A stretch of DNA of 64,000 nucleotides from Deltaproteobacteria bacterium (lineage in GTDB: Bacteria; Desulfobacterota; Binatia; HRBIN30; JACQVA1), in the NCBI GenBank assembly GCA_016178705.1, contig JACOST010000028.1:440951-504950 (forward strand), in the 5' to 3' direction. A program made the translations under genes and the position numbers. How positions within the stretch are numbered: the stretch's first letter is position 1; each line of letters begins with the position of its first letter. Of this stretch, positions 63,425-64,000 are shown piece by piece. The notes beneath the pieces were generated by a model. That model made no database searches. It was not told the DNA's origin and saw only the letters and a list, made by a program, of their open reading frames with translations.

Positions 63425-63436
63425 CGCTGTGCCTCG

Positions 63437-64000
63437 CTATTGCGAGAGCGGCGCCGCCATCGATGCGGTCCGGGGTAAGACCTGCGGCGCCAGCGTCGTC
63501 AGTTCCTGACGGGTTCGAATGCCGAGTTTGACGTAGATGTTGGTCAGATTCACCTTCACGGTTTTCACGGCGATGCCGAAGACTTCGGCGATCTGCGCGT
63601 TGCGCAACCCCAAGGCCACCTGTTCGGTGATTTGCGCCTCACGCGGGGTGAGCGACCGGGGGCGCGGCGGCAAACTGATTGTGCGCCACGGTACCAGGCG
63701 TGAGGCCAGCGCGGCATCAATGGCGCTCGGAAGGTCGTCGACCGTGTCGACCACGCTGTCCAACGCGAGGTGCTTCTTGAAGATGCCGAGCGGGTGATTG
63801 CTCGCCCCGCGCAGCATGATGACCGCGACCGGCAATACGCGCGCGCGCACGCTGGCGAGCACTGGCACCGGTCGAATCGCGTCGCTGCAGCACGATACTA
63901 CCAGCACCGCGAAGGGCGCGCGCTCCAACGTCGCCACAATCGTAAGCGGGTCGGCGGGTGCCGTGCGCACTTGGAAGAACGCCCTCGACCCTGCCAGCTT
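63437..64000 (-). CDS. LuxR-type DNA-binding response regulator, partial
   Basis: The C-terminal LuxR helix-turn-helix is clear: LTPREAQITEQVALGLRNAQ, then VFGIAVKTVKVNLTNIYVKL. The preceding region looks like a degenerate receiver. The frame is open to the window edge, so the true start lies outside; GTG 63970 is a possible internal start. It is upstream of the sigma-54 regulator on the same strand, 12 bases apart, so the two are probably co-transcribed. Confidence 0.8.
   Translation of the reverse strand, partial: KLAGSRAFFQVRTAPADPLTIVATLERAPFAVLVVSCCSDAIRPVPVLASVRARVLPVAVIMLRGASNHPLGIFKKHLALDSVVDTVDDLPSAIDAALASRLVPWRTISLPPRPRSLTPREAQITEQVALGLRNAQIAEVFGIAVKTVKVNLTNIYVKLGIRTRQELTTLAPQVLPRTASMAAPLSQ

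Overview
The window is GC-rich chromosomal DNA from a Gram-negative bacterium. The core genes at the right end (ispE, tRNA-Gln, prs, rplY, pth, rpsF, rpsR, a DUF2232 membrane gene, rplI) stand in an order familiar from deltaproteobacterial-type phyla. An outer-membrane beta-barrel, type IV pilins and a sigma-54-type response regulator agree with that. Dockerin-like EF-hand pairs, Thr/Pro linkers and many short palindromic repeats recall uncultured soil lineages such as Binatota. That placement is inference only; no marker gene here settles it.

Layout. 0-6 kb: a GT2 glycosyltransferase, two near-identical type IV pilins, an outer-membrane barrel, a small helical protein, a cohesin-like secreted protein and an orphan DGQHR (DndB-like) protein. 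6-12.6 kb: HAD phosphatase and secreted cyclophilin; an epoxide-hydrolase-like enzyme; then a minus-strand five-gene metabolic operon (double GFA-domain protein, DUF2855, methyltransferase, quinone oxidoreductase, YCII). 12.8-20.7 kb: membrane proteins, a DUF3604 protein with dockerin-like repeats, an FG-GAP/VCBS protein and a GNAT acyltransferase. 21-46 kb: a block of very large secreted proteins. One is 3,245 aa (three DNRLRE domains, Ig-like domains, C-terminal lipase fold). Two are sialidase/Ycf48-like paralogues. The last is a giant of about 4,180 aa that is now read as two ORFs. 46-48.3 kb: a mosaic of broken type I restriction genes around a TauD-type dioxygenase and a UPF0175 protein. 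48.3-56.2 kb: an intact-looking type I restriction-modification operon, hsdM-hsdS-DUF1016 nuclease-hsdR-radC, next to tRNA-Arg. 56.6-62 kb: the core translation cluster. 62-64 kb: two regulators.

What stands out. (1) The giant gene at 33.6-46.2 kb is split by an exact 7-bp tandem duplication at 42686-42699. Removing one copy restores a continuous frame through a Thr/Pro linker into a six-fold repeat region. (2) At least fifteen arrays of about four imperfect 7-bp units lie in the window. Fourteen of them are inside the two giant secreted genes and are translated; one lies over the start codon of the HAD gene. They look like one class of element with many unrelated unit sequences. (3) A 20-bp perfect palindrome and an 8-bp-stem hairpin family occur both between genes and inside the second giant gene, so coding sequence here has absorbed interspersed repeats. 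(4) The giant-gene block is bracketed by a 65-bp direct repeat of the GNAT gene's 3' end, and the distal copy lies among restriction-gene relics. Together these suggest a plastic region where large surface or secreted proteins are built and reshuffled next to a turnover zone for restriction-modification genes.
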